In this document: positions 1-11,201 of the stretch, piece after piece | Layout: each line of letters opens with the position of its first letter | Position numbering within the stretch: the stretch's first letter is position 1 | From: Arthrinium phaeospermum | Taxonomy: Eukaryota; Ascomycota; Sordariomycetes; Amphisphaeriales; Apiosporaceae | Reading direction: 5' to 3' | Length of the DNA: 64,000 nt | NCBI GenBank assembly: GCA_006503535.1 | Contig: QYRS01000013.1 | Coordinates: 620,001-684,000 of the forward strand | Made by a program: the position numbers and the translations under genes | The notes under the pieces: model-generated | What the model was told of the DNA's origin: nothing | The model's database searches: none | Seen by the model: the letters and a program-made list of their open reading frames with translations, nothing else

Positions 1-243
1 ACGGCGGACGTTCCCGGTTGGTCATCCGTCAGAAGGGAACATGACGTCCCAGTCTTTGATCATATGCCCAATGAAACGCCCATGCATGCAAAAGACCCGT
101 CGTTATAGTCGTCATCATCATCAAGCAACGTCGCTGGAGCTGATGCCCCCCCGTGATTAAACAAGATCCCCAAGGCAGAGAGGTGCGCCTACCAAGTCCA
201 GAAATCACTTGGTCACACCCGCTTGCCTGCCGGTTCTGCAGTC
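1..243. other. 3' flank of the Cdc14-type gene
   Basis: No gene is seen here. The stretch lies just past the stop codon of the minus-strand Cdc14-type gene and probably holds its 3' untranslated region. Confidence 0.5.
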
Positions 244-2456
244 CTACATGGCAGACACCTTTCGGGCCGGGCTCGATGTATTATTGTTGACGCTGCCTAC
301 GCGCCCACTAGTCTTGCGAACACCTGCAGCGGGGGGGTTGGATCCCGACGACCGGTTCGAGTCCGTCGACCGTTTGCCACGGACCTTGGTAAGGACGCCC
401 GAGGCGCTTGCCGACCGTGTGGGGGATTGGGTAACGTGATCCAGGTTCTTGGGACGGGCGCTCCCAATGTTCTCGGCATCGTTGGAAGCATCGTTCACCA
501 CCTCGTAGACCGTAGTGGTTGTTGTGCTGTGGCTGACCGACCGTGACTTCTCGCTCCGACCTGGGGATTTGGACTGGGATGCCTTGCGGTGGCTGCGCAT
601 GCGCAGATGGATCTCTTCTTCGGAATCAGCCCCGTTGGACTGCCTTTGAACCGAAAGTACTTCGGTCTCTTGCTTGGTCCCTTGCTCTTCCTCGACAGCC
701 TGATTGATGGCGTTGCGTTGATAAGGATGGTGACGATCGACCCGGCTCGTCTTGCGCGGCTGTCCGGGTGTGGGGGCTGGTAGATAGTCCTCCTGAACAC
801 CAATGTTATTGCGCTCGTGGTCTACTTCGCTCAGAGGCGTGCGGCTGCTTGTCTTGTGCGGGGGAGTCGACGTGTTTCGGCTCATGTTTGTCTTTTGCAT
901 GGCCCGGCTGGGTGTAGTGGGGGGGACAGCATTCGCGGCCATTTCCTTGCGGAGCTTGCGCTCTATCCTCTCCTCGATCCACCACTCACGGAACACGCCC
1001 TGGTTGAGGTGCAGCCAGTGCTGCTGGGGGCCAACCACCATTCCAGGCCGCATGAAGCGCATGAAAGCAATGATCTCGTTAGCGGTGAATCCATGGCGGT
1101 AGATCAGGTAAGCGCCGATGAGGCACCCAGTACGGCCAAGACCGGCCTTGCAGTGTACTGCGATGCCCTTCTTCTTCACGGTAATCGTCTCGTGGGCAAG
1201 CCGGATGAACTTGCGGACGGTGCTCAAAGGAGGACACGTGCCATCCTCGAAGATCATGTCCAGGTGCTGGATGCCCAATGCCTCAAAGTACGATGGCGAG
1301 TAGAGAGGGGAGTTTAGTCTCACGACCAAGCCAATGTTGCGCTCTGAAAAGTGCTTCAGGACATTCTTGAATGGCTGAGGAAGAGTGGGGTGTGCGTCGA
1401 CGGCAGCAAGGGTCTTGGGAAGAGCGTTCCAAGCCTCGGTGCCCTGGGGAACTGGCGCCACCGGGGTCTGCTGAGGCGAGGCGAAAGCCAAGAAATGGGG
1501 GGTGACCCAGTTGAAGTCGCCATGCTCAACTCTCTCGAACCTCTCATATTCATCCAGATCGAAGTTGTCCAGCTGGCAACAGGTCTCCTCCTTGGCCTTC
1601 CACACGCCGTAGACCACGTCCTGCACCGTGATGCCATAATCAGCCTGGCTGTAGCCAGCATCTCGGAAAGGCATCAATGGAGGTTCCACTTGGGCAATTG
1701 GGGCAAGTGCCAAGTGTGGCGGCCAGGACTGGATCAAGACCATGTAGCAAGCTAACAGGCAAGCTGCGTTTGCTCGGCCTAGTTGGAGTGTTAGGGAAAA
1801 AACGTCTCAGGTGCCAATGCGCAATAACAATAACTTACTTCTCGGGTCAGCCCGACTCCAGAACACGATAGGTCTCGTTTGATTCTCCTTTGCGCCGAGG
1901 ACATCGTGGAATTGCAAGGCGAAGCGGTAGAGATGCCCAATGTGGAATGGACCGAAGTCGTGATGGAAAGCATTGTAATACAGTTGGTCGTCCACTGTGA
2001 AGTAGCAAGGCGCCTCGCGTGCGGACTTCGAAGAAACGGCCGAGGGGCCATCGACTGCTCTAGAGGATCGTTTGCTGGGCGAGCCACGAGCCGGTGCTTC
2101 GGGGTACGGAAAGACGGTCTCGGCAGTCGGGGGGTGGACGTAAGACGCAAGGTACAGTCGGTCTAAAACCATCAGTATCGATATAGGGGAGTTGAGAATA
2201 GACTCATATCTAGGCTGAAACATGTTGTGCAAGGGGGGATGCGGTGACCGTGGTGGCCCCGTGAACCTCCTTTGTTGTCACTCCTGAGGAATAGAGGCAG
2301 GGCGGCGGATAAGGATGCGGATGGTGACAGTAGGCTCAAGGCGCACACCTTTGCTGCTCGGGGACGAAACGGGAAGGGGATTGTCGCGCAGAGGGACTCA
2401 CCAGGAATATATTCTATGACTTGCCCCATGTTGGCATGCTTGGATGAAGGTGCCAT
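244..2456 (-). CDS. cdc14: Cdc14-type dual-specificity protein phosphatase
   Basis: Three exons on the minus strand: 2456-2402, 2162-1839 and 1778-244, joined by GTGAGT...TTTTAG and GTAAGT...ACTAG introns that keep phase; about 637 residues. The start (MAPSSKHANMG) leads straight into the conserved IEYIPDRLYLASY motif across the first junction. The active-site signature HCKAGLGR lies at about residues 335-342, followed by the RTGCLIGAYLI and RPGMVVGPQQHWL segments typical of Cdc14. The C-terminal ~240 residues are Ser/Thr/Arg-rich and look disordered, as in other Cdc14 tails that carry localisation signals and CDK sites. By family knowledge it dephosphorylates CDK sites (Ser-Pro) and acts in mitotic exit, septation and chromosome segregation, shuttling between nucleolus and cytoplasm. 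The stretch between the N-terminal half and the catalytic half (about residues 215-260) is longer than in yeast. The family assignment is very secure; the exact C-terminus is less so. Confidence 0.95.
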
Positions 2457-3622
2457 CCCTCTGTGGGCGATTGGCGGCAGAAGGGATCTGGCGGTAGAAT
2501 GGCAGCAACGATGCCGTTGCCGTAGAAGCTTGCGAAGACGGAGTCTGTGTTGACGCAGCTATGGATCGGGTATCTGGGCAGGCAGTGGCTACGGGGTTTG
2601 GCCGCAAATGGTGCAATGTTTTGACGAGTAAACAAGGCGGTGTCGCAACGTCATCCAGAGAAGTCGCAGGCAGGTGTCGCTAGTAATGCAATGTCGGATT
2701 GAAATACCAGAAGCGATATTTCGAGACCCAAAACAAAGATAGGAAGGGGGGACGGGTGAGTGAGTGACGGGTGCGGACAAGAGTTGTAGTGGTGATCAAG
2801 GTGAAGTAGATCGTGGAAGTGCTTTCCTAAGGAGGATGATTCTTTTATTATGAAAGCAGTGTGTTGGTACACTCCGTCCCAAGTGGGCCTTTTTGCTACC
2901 GCAGCAACCAGCCAGGTGGGAGCCTCTCTCTGCTCTGTCTCCCGCCCGCCTGCACGTTGGAGCGGCCCTCTGCCTCGACATGGCAAGCAGGTAAACAAGC
3001 CCCTCGTTTAGGCTTAGCCTGCCACGATCCCAGATTTGCCGTAGCAGGTATTCCAGATGCAGTTAGCACTCACCCAACTGCAAGTCAGGCATCTGGCAAT
3101 ACGTACTTGCATGCCTACATAATACATAATTAATACAATAATTACTGCCTGCCTATGGCATCTACTCCTGACTTAACGCTGTATAGTATTCAGGTTGCAA
3201 TCCACGTGTATTGACTGTTCATTATCCCAAGTTTAGATGGTTGGTAGTGCTGGAAAACAAGGCAGTCAAGACCAGTATTATCAAGACACGGTTCAAATGT
3301 ACGGATTCAATGGATGCATCAATGTGTTGTTATGATTCCAGGTATGTAGCTACCAAACCTACTGGCTCGTGCGCTGGAAATACCTGCTGTACGTACATGT
3401 TCCAGTGGGCTTTGATTGGCGTCCGTCTCCCGTCAACTGCTCTCCTCCCCGCACCGCACTCTTTTGGGTTGGTACCACAGTACGGAGTACGTACATAGGA
3501 AGTAGGTAGGTAAATTGAATCAACATGTCAGTCTCCCCCACTATAGACTTTCTTCCAGTGACATCGTTTCCAATCATCCAATCGACGACAACTGGCCGCA
3601 AAAGAGGTCCGACACGATAATT
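2457..3622. other. Divergent promoter region, Cdc14 / Pcc1
   Basis: About 1.2 kb between two divergently transcribed genes. No convincing coding segment or RNA gene was found. It should hold both promoters. AT-rich patches occur around 3115-3145. Short open frames here lack conserved features. Confidence 0.5.
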
Positions 3623-4027
3623 ATGGCTGCTGCTACGGAAACAGACCAGTTCCCCTGTGTCTTGTAGGTCGATCATGCCTGCCCTTGACTTGCGAAGCTT
3701 GTGTCGCCCTCTCTAACTTCTCGCGTGCGCAGAACTGTCCGGGTGCCCTTTCCTACTGCCCGTCTCGCTTCCGTCGCCCTGCAGTCCCTCCAAGTCGACA
3801 AGGAACTGTCGCCCCTTGTACGCAGAACCTTCACTATCAATCCGTCGGTCGGCGATGCGAATGCAGCTGGCGACCAGGAAAAGACCCTGCACGTAGAGTA
3901 TCGCGCGACGACCAATAGAATGCTTCGTGTCGCCGTCAACTCCTTCATGGAAAGCTTGAACCTCGTCATCGAAGTTATGGAACACCTTGATGCAGATGTT
4001 CTAGCAGCCGAAGCCCACTCGAGCTGA
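3623..4027 (+). CDS. pcc1: EKC/KEOPS complex subunit Pcc1
   Basis: Small two-exon gene: 3623-3663 and 3733-4027, with a 69-nt intron (donor GTAGGT, branch CTAAC, acceptor GCGCAG); 111 residues. The first exon encodes MAAATETDQFPCV and two bases of a Leu codon, and the junction gives LTVRVPFPTARLAS, the expected first strand of the Pcc1 fold. The C-terminal half has the family pattern LHVEYRAT..MLRVAVNSFMESL..VIEVMEHLD, which aligns well with yeast Pcc1 (88 aa) and human LAGE3. Pcc1 is the dimerising subunit of KEOPS, which with Kae1 and Bud32 makes the t6A37 modification on ANN-decoding tRNAs; in yeast it also affects transcription and telomeres. The start is the only in-frame ATG that joins to the conserved core. 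It converges on the Hsp20 gene, 405 bp away. Confidence 0.9.
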
Positions 4028-4432
4028 GTTTCATCTCATCTCCAAATTTGATGGCTACTCTGTTGCCCAACACGCCTTGTTCTTCAATTGGGCAAGGCAA
4101 GGACCAAAAAGTGAGTATGGATTTAAGGGTCATGATGAGGGGCTCACGGGTGGGACTACAAGAATCACCGAGAGACAATGACGAACGACGAGCGTGTACA
4201 TGGGATCAGCCATATTCAAGACAAACTTTTTTTTCCTTTTGCACTTTTTACCCCTCTTTCCGTCTTTGTTGCTACATACCGATGAGACGTACAAGGTCAT
4301 TAACATAAAATCCAAACTAGACTAAACAAAGGGCCAGAACTCCAGCGTATCCGAATATCGCGTACTGGACGCGCCCCCAATGCTCCCATTCCACGTCGAG
4401 CTTGTGGACATCCGCCCAAGACTTCTTCTCCA
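4028..4432. other. Convergent 3' region, Pcc1 / Hsp20
   Basis: About 400 bp between two convergent stop codons. It contains T-rich runs (about 4227-4250) that could serve 3' end formation on the plus strand. No gene is seen. Confidence 0.4.
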
Positions 4433-5479
4433 TTATTCCACGTCAACCTTGTGGATCTCCGTCCAAGTTTCCTTCTCCATCTTGGGTACTGTGATGATCA
4501 AGATGCCGTTGTCCATTCGAGCCGTGATGCCAAAAGCATCGATGTCTTCCTTTTCGTCGACCTCGGGAGGCGGGAGCTTGACACTACGCTCAAACATGCC
4601 AACCCGTCTCTCGCTGGAAGTTAGGCATTGAATAAATTCCTCGCTGCCAGGACGATAGACTACGCCGGCAACGTTGAGGAGACTCTTCTCCGCATCCCAG
4701 TTGACACCTACGTCTTCTTTGACAGCGCCGGGCAGGGAGATGTGGATGACGTAGGCCTTCTCGGTGGTGAATATGTCCAGTGGTGGCACAAATGAGTCAT
4801 CCTGTTGCCTTTGCTGCTCCTGTGGCATCTGAGAGTTGGCGCGAGCTTGCTCGACGTAACCCCTTACACCTTGTGCCAATGGGTGAGAAGAGAGGGCGTG
4901 CATGATGGGACGCATGTCAAACGGTCCGTCGTAGGCAGGAGGGTGCCCTCCTGGTCCGTGTCTTCCATGAGGACCGCCTCGACCGCCCCGGCCTCCTCGG
5001 CCACCTCGGCCGCAGTGGCCCATGCGGCCCCGTCGGATATGTGGATGACTGTGATGACGATGAGGCGGAGGCGGATGGGGACCTCCGGGGGAGGGGCCAT
5101 TCCGTTCCTCCGGAGAAACCCCTGGGGAGCCGCTCAGGGTTTCGGGCGATTCCTCGTTTCCGGCGCCATGCCCGGCATGATGGCCATGAGGTTGCTCGTC
5201 CTCGTCAGACTGGTGGCCTCCTCCGCGGGGAGAATGAGCACGTCTGCCGTGATGCGGGTGGTTGAAGCTGGCCCCACCCCACAGCGGGCTGCCCCAAGGA
5301 GCCGCCCAGGGGCCACTGGGAGCCCAGGGGCCTTCGAAGGGAAAACCCGACCCGAAGCCTTCCTGGGCGTGATCTACGCCAGTGCCAGGTACACGTGCGC
5401 GTTGGGGGTCAAAGGCTTGGATGAAGTCCCAGAAGGCTTGGCCGTTGTTGGGATTGTGGCTGTTGCCGTTGTTTGCCAT
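4433..5479 (-). CDS. Hsp20 / alpha-crystallin family chaperone with RGG- and His-rich N-terminal half
   Basis: Single exon, 348 residues. The alpha-crystallin domain spans about residues 230-335: it starts FVPPLDIFTTEKAYVIHISLPG, contains GMFERSVKLPPPEVDEKEDIDAF and ends with DNGILIITVPK, the canonical small heat-shock pattern. The first ~228 residues are unusual. They hold aromatic Gly/Pro/Trp-rich sequence (residues 40-75), a His-rich stretch with HGHHAGHG and HRHHSHPH (about 98-147), and an RGG array, GRGGRGGRGGRGG (about 157-169). Fungal Hsp30 proteins are usually about 200-230 residues, so this is a long variant. By family it is an ATP-independent holdase for unfolding proteins; the RGG box suggests RNA binding or condensate association, which is inference. 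A TATAAG element lies about 95 bp upstream, fitting an inducible gene. The opposite strand is also open because the region is GC-rich, but that frame has no recognisable domain. Confidence 0.93.
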   Translation of the reverse strand: MANNGNSHNPNNGQAFWDFIQAFDPQRARVPGTGVDHAQEGFGSGFPFEGPWAPSGPWAAPWGSPLWGGASFNHPHHGRRAHSPRGGGHQSDEDEQPHGHHAGHGAGNEESPETLSGSPGVSPEERNGPSPGGPHPPPPHRHHSHPHIRRGRMGHCGRGGRGGRGGRGGPHGRHGPGGHPPAYDGPFDMRPIMHALSSHPLAQGVRGYVEQARANSQMPQEQQRQQDDSFVPPLDIFTTEKAYVIHISLPGAVKEDVGVNWDAEKSLLNVAGVVYRPGSEEFIQCLTSSERRVGMFERSVKLPPPEVDEKEDIDAFGITARMDNGILIITVPKMEKETWTEIHKVDVE

Positions 5480-5574
5480 GTTTGCTGATTGCAGTTATGA
5501 GATGATGATGAAGAATGGTAATGATGAATGATATGAGGTCGACTGAAAATGGAAATCACGACCGACACACACAC

Positions 5575-5581
5575 TTATATA
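5575..5581 (-). promoter_or_regulatory. TATA box upstream of the Hsp20 gene
   Basis: On the minus strand this reads GTATATAAGTG, about 95 bp before the ATG at 5479. A TATA element at this distance fits a stress-inducible chaperone gene. I did not find a clean array of nGAAn heat-shock elements beside it. Confidence 0.5.
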
Positions 5582-5582
5582 C

Positions 5583-6567
5583 TCACGTCATTGCATACTC
5601 GAGGCAAACCACATTGCGTAGTGCCTCCCAGATTCGCGGACTATGAGACACCAGGTTGATGGCGATTACGAATGTCCGAAGAGTCAGACGTGTGTACGCA
5701 AGCAACATGGCCTCGAACACACCAGAAGACAGCAGAAACAGTAGGCAAGCAGGCAGGCCCTGGGTATATCGTAGTAAATACAGTAGTCATCGAGTCACCG
5801 AACGTATGCTTTGCCACGCGTCCTAGCTGCAATCTTGGGCCGTCCAACCATCTTGGGGTCAGGCGCTCTGTCGATTGGACAAGTCTAACGAAGGGGGTGT
5901 TTGGCCACAATGATGTGGCTTGAATGTGGGGCGAAAAAGGCGGCAGTTGGTTACGTCCTCCCTCCTGCGCCGGGTTAATGCTCATGCTCGCCCATGGGTG
6001 CTCCCCGAAATATCAAACTAATCGGGCGTCGGGGGCTATAACACACAATCATTGCCGCCATCGGTCTTTGGAAAAGTCCATGGGGGGCTGCAAAGGATGC
6101 CAGCCAGTCGCCCGTTCTTGTCCTCCCCAAAGGTCGAAGTCTGCTACACAGAATCGCTCACGCATTGATGTCAGATTTCGGACTGGATCGAGCTACAGAT
6201 GCAGAGTCTCCCTGCTGCAGAAGTTCGTCAAATCCTGGCGGGTGTACCTGAAAGCTCGCCTGCTTTAACCTGGCAAGCTGCTGCAAGCCCATGCAAGGCA
6301 GCTTCGACTCACGAACGAACTTCTGAACGGGCAGTTTGATTTATGCTATACTGCTTTCCAGCTGCTTGGCACTCGACACATTCGAAGTACCCAGTCTTCG
6401 TTGGTCTGCACAACCAACTGTCTTGGAGGGTATTCCGGGGTAAAGGCATGTATGTATGATTCCCGCCCACTATTGTCCCAACTGCATGTATGCAATGTTC
6501 CATCGGCTGTCGGATTGCGATGCTGTGGGTACGACACGATGCCCATGGCAGAACGCTGTAGGGCCAC

Positions 6568-6602
<35 letters not shown>

Positions 6603-7340
6603 CGCGCGCAGGTGAGGTGAGCCAGGAGCTGCACACATTCATTTCCTTGCAAACTGGAGTAGCTGTCATGAGCAAGGCACATGCATTTTGCCGAGAAAGC
6701 CGTCTTCTCAAATCTCTGCTCTGCATTGGCGCTTGCATTTGGGAAATGCTTTCACCACCAAGGCCCATACCGTAAGCGCCCGTTGGCGGAAGACCAATCA
6801 GGCCGCATCTTGGCCACCCTGCCAAGGCCCCTTGGGGTCGAGCCAGCAGCTCTCCAGTGCGTGAGCGAAGAAGGATAACGGCAGTCCAGGATTTTGACGC
6901 CCGTCCTAATGACAGGCCCACCTCTTGGGCTGTCTCTCCATGTCCCTGTCCCTGTCCCGTTGCGCGGGATCGAAACTCAGTCGGTCACTGTGGGTAACTC
7001 CCCTCACCCAGATGGATTTGCTCCTGTCGCATCAAGTTCGACCTGGACCAACCCGTTCAGCCCTGAGTCTTTCCTTGGGTTCTCTTATTTACTTTGCTTA
7101 CTTCTGTCCTGCAACCTGCTTCGTTTTTGCTTCGTTTCAGCCATCCATCCATCTCGCGCCTGCCTCCGACTTGCTCCCAAAGCTTCTGTTCACTTGAGCA
7201 GCAATTGCCGACCTCCCCCTCAGTCAGCATCCTGCGGGACAACTAAGACGGGAGTCGTTCAACCCCACCACCACTAGGCCTCGATCAGGCCGGCCCAACT
7301 CAAAACCTCCAAGTACATGACTCCTCCTGTCGAGTATTCC
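5583..7340. other. Divergent intergenic region, Hsp20 / WW-PhoD
   Basis: About 1.8 kb with no supportable gene. It should carry regulatory sequence for both neighbours. It contains the CAACAG repeat at 6568-6601. Open frames across that repeat encode only Gln, Ala or Cys tracts and look accidental. Confidence 0.5.
6568..6601. repeat. (CAACAG)n microsatellite
   Basis: Between five and six tandem copies of CAACAG in intergenic DNA. No coding context is supported. Confidence 0.9.
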
Positions 7341-7348
7341 TATAAATA
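7341..7348 (+). promoter_or_regulatory. TATA box upstream of the WW-PhoD gene
   Basis: TATAAATA about 85-90 bp before the ATG at 7430, in the expected position for a fungal TATA element. Confidence 0.45.
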
Positions 7349-7429
7349 ACTTCCTTGTGCGTCACTCGCGCATACACTGCACAGCTGTAAGCTGGTTCGT
7401 GTGTCGCGTACCTGCGCAAGTGAGCCAAG

Positions 7430-10400
7430 ATGGATCGTCATGGCCGCGGCGACGAGGAAATGTTCCTCAATAAGCCTTCCGACGATTGCGACAGTCCCAC
7501 CATTGAGCCTCTGAAGATATTCAAGCCTCAGAGTCCTGTGCCTGCTGCCCAGAGGCCTCAGAACCGCTACAAATACCCGGCGCCTCCTTCTTCCCAACCG
7601 AGCTTCCCGCTGCCCCCAGGCGCATCCAGCTCGGCGGATCCCTTGCCGTACCCAGACGATGACGACGTCCGACCGAGCCAGCCGTTCAAGTCGTCCCGTC
7701 TTCCGTACCCCGACGACGAGCCCCGGCCATCTAGCGGACGAACCTATTCCAGCCCTACAAGCTCTGTCCACTCCGACAGACTCAACGATACCACCCCTCG
7801 CCTAGAGAAGAGTCCTGTCGAAAAGAGGGGTCCAGGCTTGGCAGAGAGGAGAGGCACTGCTCCCAAGCCTCTGCCAGGGGCGCTTAGCCCAACCAGCCCT
7901 GTTGACCAGGACGAGCTCTTTGCCAAACCTCTGGCCGCACAACACAAGCCTGCTCCTTCTGTAGACAATTTCCCTGACTACCACAAGAAACCCTACTATC
8001 CCCGCCTCGGGGAAGTTCAACGAGTCCTAGCAATAGCTCGAACCACAATTCCAATAGCAATGCTCGTCCGCAGCAGCCGGATGATGGTCTGCTGAAGATG
8101 CCCGGCGCAAATAGCGTGAACAGGTTTGCTTCCACGGCATCTACCTCAACAACTCGAGCCAACCGTGGATCGCCTCCTCCCCCTGAGACACCCATCGTCG
8201 AGCCAGGTGTCGTGCCCGGCGGTGGCATCGAAGCCCGATATGCCGCATCCGGGATTTCGGGGACTGCTACGCTGAACAGTCTTCAAAGTGCTGCCGCAAC
8301 GCAGCGGATGGCGCAGTACTCGCAACACCCAGCCACCCAGCAGCAGCAGCAACAACCAGCGCCAAATCGCCCCTGGACACCAACAGAGACCCCTGACCAA
8401 CAGCCACATGGGCCGCCTACGGTATACCAAGGCGCAAACCCCGTCTCCAGCACTGCGCAGCCGGCAAGCAGCAGCCAGCCTCGGCCTTCGACGTCTTCAA
8501 ATGCGCCCGCACTGCAGGAGAGTGTGCTTGAACAGGACTTCCGAAGGATGCAGATGGCCGACCCACCGCCTGCTTATTCCAGTATAAATCCAGGTGGTGG
8601 CTCGCAATATCCTGCGGAGAAGCAACGCCCAGCAGCGCAGCCAGCTCCTGCTTCAACTTCTTCACCAGCTCAGAGTGCTCAAAGTGTGACTATCCCTGCA
8701 AAGAAGCAACAGGATCCAGCGGCCGCTGGGCTCGCCTCTCCAGCTCTGCAACATCCAGGTCATCCTGCTTTTGCAAACGACCCCCGACCAGAGAGCTCAG
8801 CAGCTGCCACACCGGCACCACAACAGCTTGTGCAATCCACCCCTTCCCCATTCCAAGGGCAAGGGCCAAGCTCGCCTCCCCCATTGCCTGAGGGCTGGAT
8901 GGCCCATCTAGATCAAACTTCTGGCCAATATTACTACATCCATTTAGCGACGCAGGCAACGCAATGGGAGTTCCCCAAGGGGCCAAACCCGCTCAATCAC
9001 GAGACAGCACCTCTGTCTCCTACAGCTTCAACATATGGCAATCCGCTGGGCTCGCCCATGTTCGGGAAGCCGTCCCTTGCATCACCCATGTTCCCCCCGC
9101 ATACCCCTGGTTATGCGGAAAGCATAATGAGCGTTGCTGCATCTGCTACGCCCAGTGCAGCTGGGTTCAGCGGACCTCCTCCCAGTGCAGGTGTGGACAT
9201 GTACAGGGTACAGCCCACAAACGGTGTCTACTTTGGGCCATATTTGCGATATGTTAATATGGACGTAGAGAAGGGGACATGGTTGGGGAGCATTCTCATC
9301 GTCACGGATGGCCAACAGCCCCCGACTATCCACATACACTTGAGCGCCGACCTGTCGCCCAACCCGCGGCAGCTTGTCCCTCATTGTATCCACACCCACC
9401 AAAGGTGGCAGTTCTTCAAGTATGACATTGATCTGCCAATGAATGATGGGCCTACCGAAAGGTGGACATATGCCGTGACGTCCCATTTGGGCTGCACTAG
9501 ATACGAGTTTGTTGTTGCTGGTAGACAGGAGACGAACTGGCGATTTGTGGCGCACTCGGGTAATGATTTCGCGGCGAGTACATCGCAGAATGAGCGCAGC
9601 AAATTGGGCGGCGTCGGCTTCATGTGGAAAGACGTGTTGCAAAAGAATGTCGATTGTGGCGGCTTCCACGTCCAACTAGGCCTCGGAGACCAGGTCTACG
9701 GCGATCGACTGTGGAAGGAAGTGCCTCTCCTGAAACAATGGCTGGCGATGCAAGGCAAAGAAAACCGGCGAGCCTCGCAATGGACAGCAAGGCATGAGGA
9801 GGATGTCAGCCATGCCTACTTTCATTTCTACACCAGTCACTTTGACCAGCCATTTTTGCGTGAGGCATGGGCCCAGATTCCTCACGTTTGCCAGATCGAT
9901 GATCACGACATGTAAGTCAAACCCGCTTGCACTTGAAGTGAAGATAGCGCACGATTGCAGAGCTGACCACGACGACGACCAGTTTTGACGGCTATGGTTC
10001 GTACCCGGACTATATGCAAAACTCGCAGATGTTTAAGAACATTGGTCGCATCGCGATTGACATGTATCTGCTGTTCCAGCACCATACCACTCTCGAGGTG
10101 CTGAGGAACGTCAGCCATGACCTGGATCTGTTCACCATCACAGGACAGGGATGGCATTTCGTCAAATACCTTGGGCCAGCGGTGGTCGTTGTTGGCGCCG
10201 ACGTACGGTCCGAGCGATCTCAAAGCCGGGTTTTGGCTGGACCAACTTACCAGGGCCTCTTCCCCAAGGTAGCAATGTTGCCCCCTAGTGTACAGCACTG
10301 CCTCTGGATGGTGTCTGTCCCGCTGGTTTACCCCCGACTCGACACGGTGGAGAGCTTGGCCAACACTTTTGCCACTGGTAAGAAAGCAGTCAACACGACT

Positions 10401-11201
10401 TACAACGTACTCGGGAAGGTTACCAGCTCCGTTGCGGGCATCGTGGGCGGCAAAGACGTGGTGGCTTCGGGTTTCAGCTCGGTCAAGAAGGCCGTTGGTA
10501 AGTCGGGGCTGATGGGCAACGTTGTCAACCAGTTCGGAGATCTGGATATCAGCGAGATTCTCAAGGACATGTGGACTCACGAGTCCAAAGACCTGGAGCG
10601 AACGTATCTGATCCGCACCCTCCAAGGGATTGCTCACCAGAAGGGCATCAGAATGACATTCCTATCAGGAGGTAAGCAGAAGTATCCGGGTCTCGATTCT
10701 CTTTGTATGCGACTAACACGCGCGACAGATGTCAACTCGTGTGGAGCAGGGCTGGTGCATGACCCAACACACCCGAGCGATCACAAGACCATGTACCAGG
10801 TGATCACGTCGCCTATCGTGGCAGCGCCGGCGTCCAACTACATTCTCAAAATGCTGCACAGCAACAGGACTCACTACATACCGACCAACGGGAACAAGTC
10901 GTCGCCCAACGACGTCAGTGACACCAAGGAAGACATGATGGAGATCTTCCATACCGACGCCTCGGGGGCGCCGCGGGAGCTCAAGAAGCTGATGGGGCGG
11001 CGGAACTACATTGCGTGTGTGGCATACGACCCGGAGGCGATCGCAGGCACACAGTATGCAGCCAGTATCGCCAACGGGCAGCAGCAGGGTCTTAGCAAGC
11101 TGAGCTTGGCCATCGACTTTATTGTGCAAGGCGACGGGGCATTTACTTCTCCGACGAAGTATGGGCCCGTCATTGTGCCACATCTCGAGTTTGGGAGGTG
11201 A
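7430..11201 (+). CDS. WW-domain plus PhoD-like phosphatase protein (apparent -1 frameshift near 8000)
   Basis: Exons 7430-9911, 9983-10671 and 10729-11201, with two clear introns: 9912-9982 (GTAAGT...GACCAG) and 10672-10728 (GTAAGC, branch CTAAC, CGACAG). The second intron is 57 nt and in frame. The first ~470 residues are Pro/Ser/Gln-rich and disordered. A WW domain follows (LPEGWMAHLDQ..YYYIH..TQWEFP), then a large C-terminal PhoD-like metallophosphatase region that includes IDDHDIFDGYGSYPDYMQ and VHDPTHPSDHKTMY. Within the disordered part the frame changes between 7978 and 8095. One added C in the CCCC run at 8000-8003 gives an uninterrupted Ser/Asn/Pro-rich frame and about 1,214 residues. 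The alternative is a 59-nt intron (8015-8073) with a weak GTTCAA donor and no evident branch site. Substrate and cell role are not known; the WW domain suggests binding to proline motifs. Confidence 0.88.

Noticed and set aside
4805..5488. 227-codon open frame on the plus strand, opposite the Hsp20 gene
   Set aside because: GC-rich antisense shadow of the Gly/His/Pro-rich coding region, with no domain. The minus strand has a clear alpha-crystallin domain.
8000..8020. Programmed -1 ribosomal frameshift as the cause of the WW-PhoD break
   Set aside because: No XXXYYYZ heptamer or obvious downstream structure. A missing base or an odd intron explains it more simply.
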